From assembly GCF_000306675.2 (NCBI RefSeq), contig NZ_CP024871.1:801001-865000 (forward strand): 64,000 nt of DNA, in the 5' to 3' direction. The translations under genes and the position numbers were made by a program. The notes under the pieces are model-generated. The model was given only the letters and a program-made list of their open reading frames with translations. It searched no databases and was not told the origin of the DNA. The first letter of the stretch is position 1. Each line of letters opens with the position of its first letter. The stretch comes from Leptospira mayottensis 200901116. Lineage in GTDB: Bacteria > Spirochaetota > Leptospiria > Leptospirales > Leptospiraceae. This document shows, piece after piece, positions 11,901 to 20,426 of this stretch.

Positions 11901-14440
11901 ATTCGAATGGGAAGAGTTGGGATCTTGGAAAGCCGGAGTTGTTAATTGATCATGAGAATGTTCCGAGTGCAAATGACCTAACGGTGATGGTCCGACTTGC
12001 GAAGAACAAGATGAGTGCGGAGTTTAAGAAAGTATTTAATCCTGAGAAACAACACAACTACGAAGCGGAGAAGGGACTTTTTGATCCGAGCGAGGTTGAA
12101 GCTTCTTTCAATGATTATTTAGAAGGAGTGAGGAATGGTGACAGTGTATCTTGTATGGGTAAGTCAGCAGAACAATGCGCTCAGTCTGCGATGAACTCTG
12201 GATTTCTTGTGGGAGAAGTATCCGACGGAAGTTTTGGAGAAGCGCAGTTTTCCCAATTTTATGTAATCCTGAAAACAAAGAAGGAAATGGACAAGAGAAA
12301 GGGCAAGATGGATGCGGCCCGGCACAGAAAGTCGGGAGGAATGGGAAGATTTTACAATCAGCTGGGAGCGATGGGAGAAGGATCCGTAGAGTTAGCGAAA
12401 GGAATAGGGAATGCAGTGATCTCTGGCGTGAAAGCAAGCTTGAAAGCGACTACAGACTTTAACGGTGCGAAGAAAGACCTGAGAGAAGCTGGCAAACAAA
12501 GTGAAAGAGCGCTGCAAGGTGCGTTGTATGCAATGTCGGGAACCATGGACTTTGCACTGTTTGCAGCAGAGACAGTATTGGAACCGTTTGTGACCCTACT
12601 AACCCTTGGCATGGGTAACGAAACGATGAATGGTACGTTTGCGGAAGGGAACTACGAATTAGCCAAGTTCAGAGATTCGAACAAAGCACAACGACATGTG
12701 AATGAACTTGGAATGCGCACGGGAGCGGAGATGTATGCAAACGATGCGGTGCTTGACAAAGTAGTGACTACTACATTAGCCGTAACTGGAATCGTGGGTG
12801 CGATCCTTACGTTTACTCCGTTTGCTCCGATCGGAGTTAGCCTGATGGCAGTATCTGCAATTGGAACTACGGGTTGGAAATCGTTTCGAGGAGCCTACGA
12901 AGGTGGTTCGGCCGGAATGCTTGCGGGAGTTGCATCAGGAATTGCAAACTCTGCCTTGGACTATACCACGGAAGGAGTGGTAGGAGTGAACCTGAGTTAC
13001 AGTTACGCAAACGGTTTTGGAGCTGGTGTGAGTATTGGTACGGACAACAAGACGAAGTTAGGCGGTAGTATTGGTTTAAACTACAATTCTAAGAGCGGAT
13101 CTTGGGGAGCCACTGCGGGTTTAAAAGTAGGTCTTGGTGGAACGGATAGCCAAGGTAACTTTTCGAACTGGGCTGAAGCCGGTGTCCATGTGAATAACAT
13201 AGGTCGTGAGAATCAATCGCAAGGAGTGAGTGCAAACATCCGAGGTCAATACAACGAAAAGAATGGTTTGTATGGCAGCTTGGGTCTTAGTTATGATACG
13301 AAAGCTGGTTACGGTGCTTCGATTGGTCTTACGTCTCAGCTTGGTCCTATGAGCGTAACTCCCTCTTGGACGGTTTCGGAATACGGTGGTTTGAGTAGCG
13401 ATGTTCAATACGGTTTTGATCGTAATCTTTTTAACAAGACAAACAATCCGGATCACGCTTCTGCAAATCGTAATTTGTTAAGCGACATTTTTGACGGGAT
13501 GAGTGGTTTGGCGAGCGGGTTTGGCCGTGGTGCTAAGTCCGCTTGGGACAACGTGTTTGGTGGTGGGGATCTTTTTGCGAGAACTTCTACGAATGGCAAT
13601 ATTTACAGGCAACCAGACGGATCGCTGACGGATAGCAATGGAAATCGATTTGTGTTGGATGGAAATGAAAATCTAATACCAGAAGATGAAAATCTTATTC
13701 TTGTGGGTAAAACTGGTAAGAAAAATGGCAAGTATGATTCAAACTCAAAAACAAGATATCTTGATCGTCAATCTAATATAGCGGGACAATTGGAAAACGA
13801 ATCACAAGGATATATTAAACAAGCGTTAACTAAGTTTCTTGGTGAACTTTCTAATGAAACAACGAATGCGGAATCAATCAAATACCAGAAGAAAATTTCG
13901 GGTATGATTAAGAGTGGAGAATTTGATAAGGCAATTCTAAGTCCAATCGACGATTCTGAAGACTTTGATGGTCAGATGAGTGATCTAAATGAAGCTAAAA
14001 ATCAAGTTAGAGATCAATATAATGAGCGGTATAACAATCTCAACTTACCGTTAGGAGACAAAGGTGCTTTTTCAGATATAACGAACTTTATTTATAATCT
14101 CTTGGGTAAGTCTTCCGGTAACAAAAGAGAGCTAACAATGAATGGACTTGAATCTGGTATGGAAACGAGTATGGATGCGAAAACTAGACATGAGCGTAGA
14201 GCGAATTTAGAAAAGCTTGCCGAATCTACGGCTGAAGGTGCTTTTAGTGGTGATATTGGAGCGGCTATGAAAAGCTATGATTGGAAGAATAAAGATGGTG
14301 CATGGATGAACGGTAGCGGTCAATGGGATCCTACAAATCAACAATCGAGAGCTCTTACGTCCCCGCTTTCAAATTATGAAAAACTCTTTGTATTACAAAT
14401 GTATGTTTTACGAAAACAAGAGTTGAATAGAATGTATTAA
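5975..14440 (+). CDS. Giant Leptospira 'longest'-family protein, C-terminal part with putative toxin tip
   Basis: 2,821 codons from a GTG, though this is probably not a separate gene: in-frame sequence upstream of the GTG reads WTPTYVDVNGK and pairs with the repeat WTPTYRDANGK just downstream. Regions in order: helical coiled-coil-rich sequence; a hydrophobic pair of helices around AVTGIVGAILTF (near residue 2,270); a glycine-rich block (LGGSIGLNYNSKSGSWGA and similar) of alternating beta pattern; a junction around FGGGDLFAR; then about 290 residues of polar C-terminal tip ending LRKQELNRMY. The section 10847 to about 13555 is almost identical in two orphan copies further right, while the tips differ. 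That arrangement, with a small gene directly behind, is the layout of polymorphic toxins such as CdiA and Rhs. The activity of this tip is not recognisable. Confidence 0.75.
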   Translation: MDVNGKLPWQTGYDSAHLKISIAWTPTYRDANGKIPGQSGYNSNNLKILGYTKPFENLDTEDLKTMRDSLKSALLDWNGVKSDAQTKLNVYKTSVNELLAFRALHPADFADAEGGKYLTLVEKVRTDGLALTGAHSETIAYFNGVSLKFQDLKSEQEYLTRTAKQILGLPVNKILVPEKAVQFTFPPVDPPEPLELPLGSALRFDIVSSNPGNYYKVLSSQRNIVQQITLLEYSKYKEVGPFGDYGSSGVSFFLGNLGNANNQLQASAQSFSQNANAWASSLQNKNVPLNGLSSRLNSLNDRIVYYTAGSGPNQIGQSDLVQVVANLRTFLLQKSLDGVEFNPALKAMVEAAGAFTDEIENIQYLQSYPSPDKNVAKANLTAAKEAQKTLSEISQLAVELGNFLSSGAVYSNLGMVQSLLEKYDILKNKPMDQAKFETQFKSTLGNAYWQGAFQVYQDKLSEAQAFFSQQTQEKIDQLRENSWEVFKRNLANAYLSQRVGNPILSEFLTELKEGKFSVLGQNQGVVEIDSKFLGKAMTDSEILEVGEYLKPFDDMAMVQRQGLISDLNTFLKDYDPELKEEMKTFSLVNQYSLIKNAIAQGNVYPDRELPPELKNFTLISTFEYYLSNTKEEITVTENGQPVKKMVKKYDPSSADSRRAAMSDFLLKLGPVHKKDANGTLVLDPERQAQIESLTNEYLANYGSKNPSSYLDSQILKNFEARAAYYEEKELRISQNANLPADQKKEELSYDDLEALTTWLVEAKFDPSTQTAVAETARMDFLLSHYYGEDTEDLSAQDLQKNPELAAFYGEGGKGYFSEMDTYFSSQGKTVLTIEEKDRFRLLSSGVTDAWGLWQYDPSSLVQRQAALQNFGYANDYEDLVESLNLEAKRLKVELTKADQNIRKEKYVNDYRNGLIHFDSYLSYLGVPTDNIATDVTTNESLAIQGRLRELEINAEQKLGGLFNLLENHKSAVFDETPLEDALPGDAIQTKADLNPGLRTAAKVMSSAYTLSDNILQKDASGNYSFDGDFTNLKGRLDQALNVVSAGSVDYDKYAGAIANQGGLISTLKNTIETAGQSYVLLKAQLASGVNPAAELTAATNAFNAANASIEGPTGLKKQYEDAQALVTQKQNEYIAKETQVSNAYNTMLDAQDTFNEKAALYDYATLLEYSKHNVYQAENNNAPESENGIPAGYIDTPKKMAEARYKAAKEEYDAKAKEVELLQKKMASQIGTGDLSAYVQNERAETEKWALLAVKYNTAETLLRQKVADLKRQIGVQQANLDQQLDRLYGIAPPNNKQSVGMMDTIEGSLDFGGSRYLKTEQWTRDRDRIAEGIISGRITTMDVMTAYQWDYGQGITPDMQPYNLASFLGKWGSTLGNESYQSLPQRANTHMNSILFPAPETRGYRYGSGSSGAGYEQSYGQALVNQTMVQVFFLNQLDLVCMGFCMLTMAYVNEINTYNSNRGQVSDAVSAIGAQGAALKNLYGQLQELTDVDDTNQLLSVLGRPEFGLSSQDLEMIQKTNPGSNSLKDIVWKANPTTPNPLSFNDLVGSDGLRLAGQKAIHDQYGNYVRNGEYTAGGTTATAEKTDQYGRQTALMVGADEFLDAMGVLAEAQYQVARDAYYNKAENYTKQIGLEEKIAVKVDGKVVLEEREQFTSNLLKKITQTTNGETIAYNVETNIYRTVLNDYMGESGVVSQIFNAELQQRAGEQKLQWNLKEQEFYDLKSDWIQNISYLKQTGTKRWENMVQEFQGKWKDWRNDFKAQHEANQKIYLDRIESTLEKKETWTQSFLQKSNDQADELTMKEMYDSISGIVTSMQENLPAGVSMNVNVNDILSSILSKKPGSISASLIERASSIDTNFFLNEVKKYNFNDSGLKEQFKGLLNETNKLSQNLIILQTLESLRNLPEVFAKTIKEQNESVDDQLNQTMAYGGFARLGAAYVRTIKTASGGDEVQTLGTYQNYNYNPPTVFPEVKDSNGKSWDLGKPELLIDHENVPSANDLTVMVRLAKNKMSAEFKKVFNPEKQHNYEAEKGLFDPSEVEASFNDYLEGVRNGDSVSCMGKSAEQCAQSAMNSGFLVGEVSDGSFGEAQFSQFYVILKTKKEMDKRKGKMDAARHRKSGGMGRFYNQLGAMGEGSVELAKGIGNAVISGVKASLKATTDFNGAKKDLREAGKQSERALQGALYAMSGTMDFALFAAETVLEPFVTLLTLGMGNETMNGTFAEGNYELAKFRDSNKAQRHVNELGMRTGAEMYANDAVLDKVVTTTLAVTGIVGAILTFTPFAPIGVSLMAVSAIGTTGWKSFRGAYEGGSAGMLAGVASGIANSALDYTTEGVVGVNLSYSYANGFGAGVSIGTDNKTKLGGSIGLNYNSKSGSWGATAGLKVGLGGTDSQGNFSNWAEAGVHVNNIGRENQSQGVSANIRGQYNEKNGLYGSLGLSYDTKAGYGASIGLTSQLGPMSVTPSWTVSEYGGLSSDVQYGFDRNLFNKTNNPDHASANRNLLSDIFDGMSGLASGFGRGAKSAWDNVFGGGDLFARTSTNGNIYRQPDGSLTDSNGNRFVLDGNENLIPEDENLILVGKTGKKNGKYDSNSKTRYLDRQSNIAGQLENESQGYIKQALTKFLGELSNETTNAESIKYQKKISGMIKSGEFDKAILSPIDDSEDFDGQMSDLNEAKNQVRDQYNERYNNLNLPLGDKGAFSDITNFIYNLLGKSSGNKRELTMNGLESGMETSMDAKTRHERRANLEKLAESTAEGAFSGDIGAAMKSYDWKNKDGAWMNGSGQWDPTNQQSRALTSPLSNYEKLFVLQMYVLRKQELNRMY

Positions 14441-14458
14441 ACATTGGAGTAATCCTTT

Positions 14459-15118
14459 ATGAGAAAAATAATTATCTGTGTTCTCGTATTATTTTTGTTT
14501 GCCTGTAGGGATCGAATTATGTTTTCAACAGATCAGTCGATTTTATACAGATTTATAGGAAACGGAACTGTTAAAGAATTAGGTAAAATCTATCCAGGAT
14601 TTCCCTTAATGGTAAAGTCGGATTGGCTTCCGACTTCTTACGAAATAGTGGATCGTTTTTTGGATATAGAAACCTATGGTGAGCGTTATTTTACGTTTGC
14701 GAGGGGACTGACCAAAAATGAAACAAAAGTGCATTCGTATGGGTTGTTTTATAACCGAGGTGAAAAAACTTTATTTAATAACGTTCCGTATATGTGGATA
14801 TTGGTATATGCCGATAAGGCAGCTTTAATTAGGACAGGATTTATTTCTGAGAAAAAAAGAGGCCGATCATTTATTGGAGCTAAATACTGGATTTGTAAAC
14901 CCTCGTTACCTGATGAGGGTGAGATAAGATTTACCAATTGTGAGAGAGGAGAAAAAAGGACTTCTTTAGATACTTCCTTTGTTCCGATGCTTAAAGAAGT
15001 TCAAGTATCTGAAGATGTTGACACTGTTTGTACTAGTATTACGGAAGATAAAATCACCTGTAATTCAGAAGGATCCAATTATATTGGAATTAAAAGTGAT
15101 AAATTTTATATTCGTTAA
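14459..15118 (+). CDS. Lipoprotein, candidate immunity partner of the giant protein's tip
   Basis: 219 aa starting 18 bases after the giant gene's stop. The N-terminus is a short lipoprotein signal (MRKIIICVLVLFLFAC) with the lipobox cysteine at residue 16, so it should be a membrane-anchored periplasmic or surface protein. The rest is about 200 residues with no known motif. A clear homologue (36496-37152) lies in the same position behind the third copy of the toxin body. The pair diverges over most of its length but has identical last codons (TCNSEGSNYIGIKSDKFYIR). Diverging partner genes behind diverging tips fit toxin-immunity pairs; a lipoprotein partner would imply a toxin acting in the periplasm. 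Function is inferred from context only. Confidence 0.65.
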   Translation: MRKIIICVLVLFLFACRDRIMFSTDQSILYRFIGNGTVKELGKIYPGFPLMVKSDWLPTSYEIVDRFLDIETYGERYFTFARGLTKNETKVHSYGLFYNRGEKTLFNNVPYMWILVYADKAALIRTGFISEKKRGRSFIGAKYWICKPSLPDEGEIRFTNCERGEKRTSLDTSFVPMLKEVQVSEDVDTVCTSITEDKITCNSEGSNYIGIKSDKFYIR

Positions 15119-15133
15119 CAATAATGTAGCGCA

Positions 15134-15154
15134 GTGCAGAATCCACAGCAAAAG
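15134..15154. repeat. Dispersed repeat motif (GTGCAGAATCCACA core)
   Basis: One copy of a short motif found at many gene ends in this window (also near 19008, 19781, 26389, 26829, 37168, 38719 and 42330). Here it starts 15 bases after the lipoprotein stop and is shared with the third cassette at 37168. Confidence 0.6.
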
Positions 15155-15190
15155 ATTAGAAATCCGAACACAAAGCTGTAATCCTGATTT

Positions 15191-16399
<1,209 letters not shown>

Positions 16400-16447
16400 A
16401 ATATTGATTTTATTTGTTATTTAATAAATCGTTAGAAAGAAAATACT

Positions 16448-16810
16448 CTACAGTTTTAATTTCTTTCTGATCGTTAAAACCCTACGAAAGCCTGTGAATT
16501 TCAATATTACTTCTCTGTCCTCGTCGTTTAATGATTTGCCTAAATATTTCTCATACTCGTCTAAATCGGAATTGGAAATTTCTAAGGGCATTATTTGATA
16601 ATAATTAAATACCATGGTTTGTTCCTTTTTGGTTAAGATTAGTTTTACGCTCAATTGAGTTAGGAAGTTGAAAATATTTTGATTATTGAAAATGAAATAT
16701 TTCTGTACGAAATTCTTATATATTTTAATTAAGTTCGTGATGATAAGCACGTGTGTGAATATTAGAAACCGGCCTTGGATTTTTTTACTTTTCGGTTGCA
16801 TAATTCCCAC
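16448..16810 (-). pseudogene. Small frame, probably a decayed AraC-type gene
   Basis: A 120-codon frame with a poorly conserved look. Its last ~20 codons match, at DNA level, the end of the AraC remnant at 28266-28745 (shared stretch around TTCTGATCGTT), but in another frame. I read it as a frameshifted remnant of a second AraC-like gene. An internal Met (MVFNYYQIMPLE) would give a 55-residue product, so a small real protein cannot be excluded. Confidence 0.35.
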
Positions 16811-16866
16811 TTGCCAATTTTAATTATCAAAAATTGAAACCGGAACGATTGATTAATAGAATGATA

Positions 16867-16884
16867 ATATACATAAATGTATAT
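16867..16884. promoter_or_regulatory. Perfect palindrome upstream of the HTH gene
   Basis: ATATACAT-AA-ATGTATAT has 8-bp arms and lies 33 bases before the XRE-type gene at 16917, in the divergent intergenic region. It is a plausible operator for that regulator. Binding is inferred. Confidence 0.5.
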
Positions 16885-16916
16885 TTCAAGCGAAAAATAT
16901 GCAGATATGAAATTTT

Positions 16917-17306
16917 ATGAATTTTAGCATAATTCTGAAAGATTTAATGAGTAGGAAAGGTTGGAATCAAGAGGACCTTGCTAAAGCAGGTGAAGTCAAA
17001 CAACCGACAGTAAGTCGTTATTTGAGTGGGCATACGATTCCGACGCTAACTTTTGTAGTAAATCTTTATAAAAATGAAAAAATTGATCCTATAATTTTTG
17101 TTCGTGATTTCGAATTAGATCCGATTGATTTAGGATTAAGAAAATCACGGGAAGAGAAGGAAAGCTTGACTAAAGAAGTAACGGTGTTTCTACGATTTTT
17201 AAAAAATTCTCCAGACGCCTTGGAAATATTCTGGAAAATTTATAAAATGGATCAATCGGGTAGGAAATCCATGAACGCCTTGGCAGAAAGAATTATAGAG
17301 GAGTGA
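16917..17306 (+). CDS. XRE/Cro-type DNA-binding regulator
   Basis: 129 aa. The first ~60 residues form a Cro/C1 helix-turn-helix: LMSRKGWNQEDLAKAGEVKQ, then PTVSRYLSGHTIPT as recognition helix and following turn. The remaining half is charged, with no recognised domain. It ends 14 bases inside the convergent 7TM gene (stop at 17293), a tight arrangement suggesting the two belong to one module. The palindrome at 16867 is a candidate operator. A second XRE-type gene (28868) leads the other synthase/7TM module, so an HTH gene is part of both. Confidence 0.8.
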   Translation: MNFSIILKDLMSRKGWNQEDLAKAGEVKQPTVSRYLSGHTIPTLTFVVNLYKNEKIDPIIFVRDFELDPIDLGLRKSREEKESLTKEVTVFLRFLKNSPDALEIFWKIYKMDQSGRKSMNALAERIIEE

Positions 17307-18192
17307 TAGCCTTTTCCTTTGTTGCTAAATAGGAGTAAATTTCTTCCACAGTAAGTTCCGAATTGATTTGAAGGTCTACAAAATTCTGAATGATTCTTTC
17401 GATTGCGTTCTTTCTATAACTTATCAATGCTTTTTTGTAAAATTGCGAGTCAACTTTTCTTAGTATTAGAATGTTTGTATGGGCGACGATCGAATTTCTC
17501 TTTTCTAAGATTGCATCTTCAGAAATTTCGAACAAATTTATTTTGATGATTCCAATTGACCAAGTGGCTGTAGCTAAACTACAACCGATTGGTGCTACAA
17601 AATTATACTCCGGTAGGCCAAGTATTTTGAATAGGAACATAAAAATAGCGATAAAACCAAACCAAACACAGATCCCCATTGCAATGTAGACTAGTCTAAC
17701 TCTATCGAGCCCTTTTCTTCGTTTGAAACCTACAAACAGAACAAAAATTGAATAAAGGAGACTAATAACTCCTCCTGCTACAAAATAATCGTATAAAAGT
17801 CCAGCTTCGAAATATAATTTTGAATTTATAATTTCCGCTTTAGAAATGTAAATGTTAGAAAAACTCAAAGCGGATATTGGTAGAACATAAACTAAAAAAA
17901 TAAGGAAATTACAGATTTTTGGCAGTTTTAAACTGAAAACGTATGAATGTATAAATCGAACCAAAAGTAGTGGGCCTATAATCATTGGAAGAGTCATCAC
18001 TCTCGTCCAAAAGAGAGTAGAAGAGTGGTAAAAAAAAGGGACAGCAAATAAAACATCCCATATTCCAATCAAAATGCAAAGAATTCCAAAATCTAAGAAT
18101 TTTTTTCTTTGTCTTACGATAACTAATAAAACATAAAACCCTATAGTAATATTGCAGATAGATGAGAAAAAAAGAAAATAAACTGTTTCCAA
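17293..18192 (-). CDS. Seven-helix membrane protein, putative receptor
   Basis: 299 aa with about seven hydrophobic helices in the first ~220 residues, then a ~75-residue cytosolic tail with no kinase motif. The arrangement resembles the N-terminal 7TM sensor half of Leptospira histidine kinases without the kinase. I recall similar proteins annotated as an LIC10906-type membrane family (from memory, not checked). It begins 24 bases after the acyl-transferase-like gene (18217-18864) on the same strand, so they form one operon, and the same order recurs at 29347-30881. A synthase-receptor pair is the obvious guess; no ligand can be named. Decayed relatives lie at 19139-19315 and 52958-53423. 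Confidence 0.7.
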   Translation of the reverse strand: METVYFLFFSSICNITIGFYVLLVIVRQRKKFLDFGILCILIGIWDVLFAVPFFYHSSTLFWTRVMTLPMIIGPLLLVRFIHSYVFSLKLPKICNFLIFLVYVLPISALSFSNIYISKAEIINSKLYFEAGLLYDYFVAGGVISLLYSIFVLFVGFKRRKGLDRVRLVYIAMGICVWFGFIAIFMFLFKILGLPEYNFVAPIGCSLATATWSIGIIKINLFEISEDAILEKRNSIVAHTNILILRKVDSQFYKKALISYRKNAIERIIQNFVDLQINSELTVEEIYSYLATKEKAITPL

Positions 18193-18216
18193 AAGTATTA
18201 CCTTGGGAACAGTGAG

Positions 18217-18864
18217 TCACATATGACTAATTTTTGCAATAATTTTAGATATATCTGACACTTGAATTGCCCATTCTGTAGGTCGAATTTTTCCTTGTGT
18301 AAGTTTACCATAGTTTGGAAAGTAAATTTTATAAGAATGAAGCTTGGATTCTATTGCACCAAATTGATTATATAACCTTCCGATAGCTGGTCTTTCTACA
18401 TCATACAATCCGTAAGTAGAATTAAATTTTTGTTTCAAAACATACTTTGCACTTAAAATAAGTACCTTTATTCCAACCGAAATAGATAAAGCAGCAAATG
18501 AATTCATTTCAGCAACATTTCCATCTTCGATAACTGTTCGTTTTCCAGTATCGCTTCGATAGGAATATTCAATCGGTAGGCCAAACGGACCTCTAGAAAC
18601 GATTCGGGAAGTCGCAATGATTTCATCATTTTCGTCCAGAGCAATAAAATACTGACTAAAACCATTAAGGTCGAATTGACGATCGAAGCCAGGGTCGTAT
18701 CCGGCGTACTCTAATTTAGAATACTGAAATTGAACAAATTCCCGTGCGCGCTCAACCAGGTTTGGATTTGATTCGTAATTACAGTTTAAGTATTGAATTA
18801 AATTATTTTTTTCAATTTTGGTACAAACTTTATTAGGAGGGTTAAATAATAAGTTATATGACAT
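18217..18864 (-). CDS. FeeM/LuxI-like acyl-transferase, putative signal synthase
   Basis: 215 aa. The N-terminal half has the pattern seen in acyl-homoserine-lactone synthases and FeeM-type N-acyl amino-acid synthases: REFVQFQYSKLEYAGYDPG, then YFIALDENDEIIATSRIV (the strand-turn-strand plus Arg of the GNAT-like fold) and VAEMNSFA. The C-terminal half continues a GNAT-like fold (YGLYDVERPAIGRLYNQFGA). In this family acyl groups from acyl-ACP or acyl-CoA are joined to an amine. It is followed by the 7TM gene. The start codon lies inside a large palindrome (18858-18881). A diverged homologue is at 29347. Product and activity are inferred from fold pattern. Confidence 0.65.
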   Translation of the reverse strand: MSYNLLFNPPNKVCTKIEKNNLIQYLNCNYESNPNLVERAREFVQFQYSKLEYAGYDPGFDRQFDLNGFSQYFIALDENDEIIATSRIVSRGPFGLPIEYSYRSDTGKRTVIEDGNVAEMNSFAALSISVGIKVLILSAKYVLKQKFNSTYGLYDVERPAIGRLYNQFGAIESKLHSYKIYFPNYGKLTQGKIRPTEWAIQVSDISKIIAKISHM

Positions 18865-18881
18865 AATAAATATTATGTCAT
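18858..18881. promoter_or_regulatory. Palindrome covering the start codon of the acyl-transferase gene
   Basis: ATGACATAATA-AA-TATTATGTCAT has 11-bp perfect arms. The start codon of the minus-strand gene (18862-18864) lies in one arm. A related palindrome covers the start codon of the homologous gene at 29347. It could be a protein-binding site or an mRNA hairpin masking initiation. Confidence 0.6.
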
Positions 18882-20018
18882 ATTATAATAAAAATACAAT
18901 TCTTAAATCTTTTTTCGTTCATTAATGTGTGAATTTTGGAAAAGGTTATTTTAAAAATGGATTCAAATTATATCTAGGGCAGAGCATTTTGATTAATTCT
19001 AAATGCCGTGCAGAAAGCATATCAAAGGTAGCAAGCGGAGTCTGGAAAACCGGAGTTTCGTTTAAAAAAGTAAAATGATAAGATGACAACTTCACAGATT
19101 GTTGATTTTAATAATAAATAAGAAGCCGTTCTTCGTTATTAGGCTGTTACCCTTTCTATTTCAACGAATTCGTTGGAAAAAAATCCGTGCTAAAACTTCT
19201 GCTCTCTCTTTGTTATTTAAGGACTTTAAATTTTCACGATTTAATAAATCCGAATTTACGGATGTAATTTTCAAAACTACATTCGTTTTGCTCGAAATAA
19301 TTTTAGAATAGGGAATGATGAAATTCGGTTTAGAGCATTATTGGTCTTCACAAGGATGAAGGGTCTTACAAAATTGAAGAACCCTCTTGGGATGACGAAT
19401 AGTATTTTTTGGAATATTATAACAACAAGATTAACGACTGAGAGATGTGTTCAGCCCATTCTAAACGAGAACGGACAAAACATAGAATAAAGAAAAATAA
19501 AGAGTGATTTAACTTTGTAAGCGAAAGTAAAAGAATTAAGAAACACAAAAAGAATTCCCTTCTTTCAAAAGTAAAGAAGGGAGCAAGTAAGGAAAGAAAG
19601 GAAAATCGTAACCTAATTCAGAGGACAGACAAACTTCGCTTCGCTCGTTATAGACAGAAAACGGCGGAGGTATTGCATTGCGGGTTGCTAATGTAGTTTT
19701 TGAGTATGAAAGGCAAAACTTTGACGCTGAGTATCGCAAAAACTAAAATGATGGAAGTCAAATATAAGATAACAGACGCAGTGCAGAATCCATACCAAAA
19801 GTAGAAAGCGAGTTTCGGAAAAACCGGACAGTGAAAGAAGCGCTTCAATCCCTAAAGTGAGCTGTTCAGTAGACATTTCTCAGAGATGTAAATAAAGTGC
19901 GCAAAAGGAGAAAAAATTCAAAATTTTTGAATAGTTTGAATGACTACTTCTGAAATCTGAAACTTTTTGATTGCTAATTTTTTAAAAACTGAGTCAGTAG
20001 AACTGAATATATCAAAAG
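18882..20018. other. Intergenic region with repeats and one gene remnant
   Basis: No intact gene is visible in about 1.1 kb. It holds copies of the dispersed repeat near 19008 and 19781 (each followed by a CCGG-A-run-CCGG-type hairpin) and a 7TM-gene fragment (listed separately). The short frames here lack any recognisable protein pattern. Confidence 0.5.
19139..19315 (-). pseudogene. Remnant of a 7TM receptor-type gene (3' end)
   Basis: The DNA from the TTCAACGAATTCGTTGG stretch to GGAATGATG matches 52948-53160 closely. The reverse strand there encodes the C-terminal tail of a 7TM-type protein (ERTEVLARIFFQRTR at 52.9 kb, compare RAELVASIYNRRIR at 30.8 kb). Only the tail is left. Confidence 0.45.
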
Positions 20019-20046
20019 TATAATGAACATTCAGTTCATTGAGGAG
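20019..20046 (+). promoter_or_regulatory. Promoter -10 box with overlapping palindromic operator and RBS
   Basis: TATAAT (20019-20024) overlaps the palindrome AATGAAC-ATTCA-GTTCATT (20022-20040), followed at once by GAGGAG (20041-20046), 9 bases before the ATG at 20056. No convincing -35 box is visible. This looks like a self-repressed promoter for the small gene behind it. Confidence 0.5.
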
Positions 20047-20055
20047 TAAGCAAAT

Positions 20056-20268
20056 ATGAGTTCGAATTTAGCGATAAAAAAGAATTCTCATGAAATAGAA
20101 GGAAGAAAGCAGAAAATAAAAAGGATTAAGGGGATATTGAAAAATCTTAATCTTTCTGAATTGGAAGAAGTGGAAGAATTTGTATTGATGTGCTCGATAG
20201 AACAGCTTTCGGATGCGTGGGTCGATCTGGATTTACCAGAAAGACCCAAGCTTCGCCTTGTAAAGTAA
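20056..20268 (+). CDS. Small charged helical protein
   Basis: 70 aa, rich in Lys and Glu, predicted helical (RIKGILKNLNLSELEEVEEF). There is a good Shine-Dalgarno sequence (GAGGAG) and a palindrome over the -10 box. The core resembles residues 15-40 of the 91-aa protein at 26621 (GKMKGLTESDLTEVEMFIDL), so the two are probably a family. Size, charge and a likely self-repressing promoter recall antitoxins, and the next gene (158 bases on) is a nuclease; toxin-antitoxin pairing is a guess. Confidence 0.5.
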   Translation: MSSNLAIKKNSHEIEGRKQKIKRIKGILKNLNLSELEEVEEFVLMCSIEQLSDAWVDLDLPERPKLRLVK

Positions 20269-20426
20269 TTGAATATTAACACCAAATATCCTAGGTCAAA
20301 AGTTTGCGGATGTTAAGAATAAAATCAGATTGAACTTGAAGGCTTAATATTTGTTAGTTGCCGTGCATCTACTCTGTGAAAGCTAAAGAGGAAAAAAAGA
20401 GATAAAGGCTTAGGATATTATTTTCA

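Noticed and set aside
11256..13456. Several minus-strand frames of 70-117 codons inside the giant gene, also present in its two copies
   Set aside because: They recur only because the plus-strand gene is duplicated; no start signals or protein patterns support them.
19500..19880. Three overlapping minus-strand frames with Phe/Leu-rich sequence
   Set aside because: Low-complexity composition, overlap with the dispersed repeat, and no start signals; they look like chance frames.
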